Below, piece after piece: positions 5,313-5,351 of a DNA stretch of 5,351 bases. The notes below the pieces were generated by a model that worked only from the letters and a program-made list of their open reading frames with translations, did no database searches and had not been told where the DNA came from. Source of the stretch: Verrucomicrobiales bacterium (GTDB lineage: Bacteria; Verrucomicrobiota; Verrucomicrobiia; Limisphaerales; UBA11320); assembly GCA_003452185.1 (NCBI GenBank), contig DMJJ01000494.1:1-5351 (forward strand), read 5' to 3'. A program made the translations under genes and the position numbers. The first letter of the stretch is position 1. Every line of letters begins with the position of its first letter.

Positions 5313-5351
5313 CTGGGAACCTCCACGGGGGGGTACCGTAGTCTTGCGGCC

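Overview
The window looks like a piece of chromosome from a high-GC free-living bacterium. The best guess is a verrucomicrobial (Opitutia-like) genome. This rests on remembered resemblance of the small ferredoxin (D-C-D-L-C-R-E-T-A-P around its cysteines) and of the PhoH tail, not on any search, so confidence in the phylum is moderate. Nothing points to phage, plasmid, transposon or CRISPR; the genes are housekeeping and cell-surface sugar genes.

Layout, left to right. (1) 1-707, + strand: the C-terminal ATPase half of a PhoH-type protein, cut by the window edge. (2) 825-1523, + strand: a small membrane-anchored protein with a HEAT-like stretch and TPR repeats. (3) 1523-1559: GC hairpins between convergent genes. 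(4) 1578-4511, - strand: a compact nucleotide-sugar operon read right to left: rmlA (glucose-1-phosphate thymidylyltransferase), then an RmlD-like reductase, then rmlB (dTDP-glucose 4,6-dehydratase). (5) 4679-4912, - strand: a 77-residue single-cluster ferredoxin upstream of rmlA in the same direction. (6) 5064-5223, + strand: a tRNA-His gene with its own promoter, encoded CCA end and a clear rho-independent terminator. (7) 5224-5351: no gene, but a weak promoter-like pair, a 13-base palindrome and a long hairpin that may be the leader of a gene beyond the edge.

How the genes work together: RmlA makes dTDP-glucose and RmlB converts it to dTDP-4-keto-6-deoxyglucose. The middle gene should finish dTDP-L-rhamnose. 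In the usual pathway that takes RmlC (3,5-epimerase) plus RmlD (4-reductase), but no rmlC is present here. The middle protein resembles the plant bifunctional NRS/ER (UER1) epimerase/reductase more than ordinary RmlD, and it keeps equivalents of the Cys and Lys linked to epimerisation as well as the Tyr/Lys reductase pair. One enzyme may therefore do both last steps. This is the most interesting observation in the window.

The starts of the rml genes and the ferredoxin lack recognisable Shine-Dalgarno sequences, and the rml starts follow pyrimidine-rich tracts instead.
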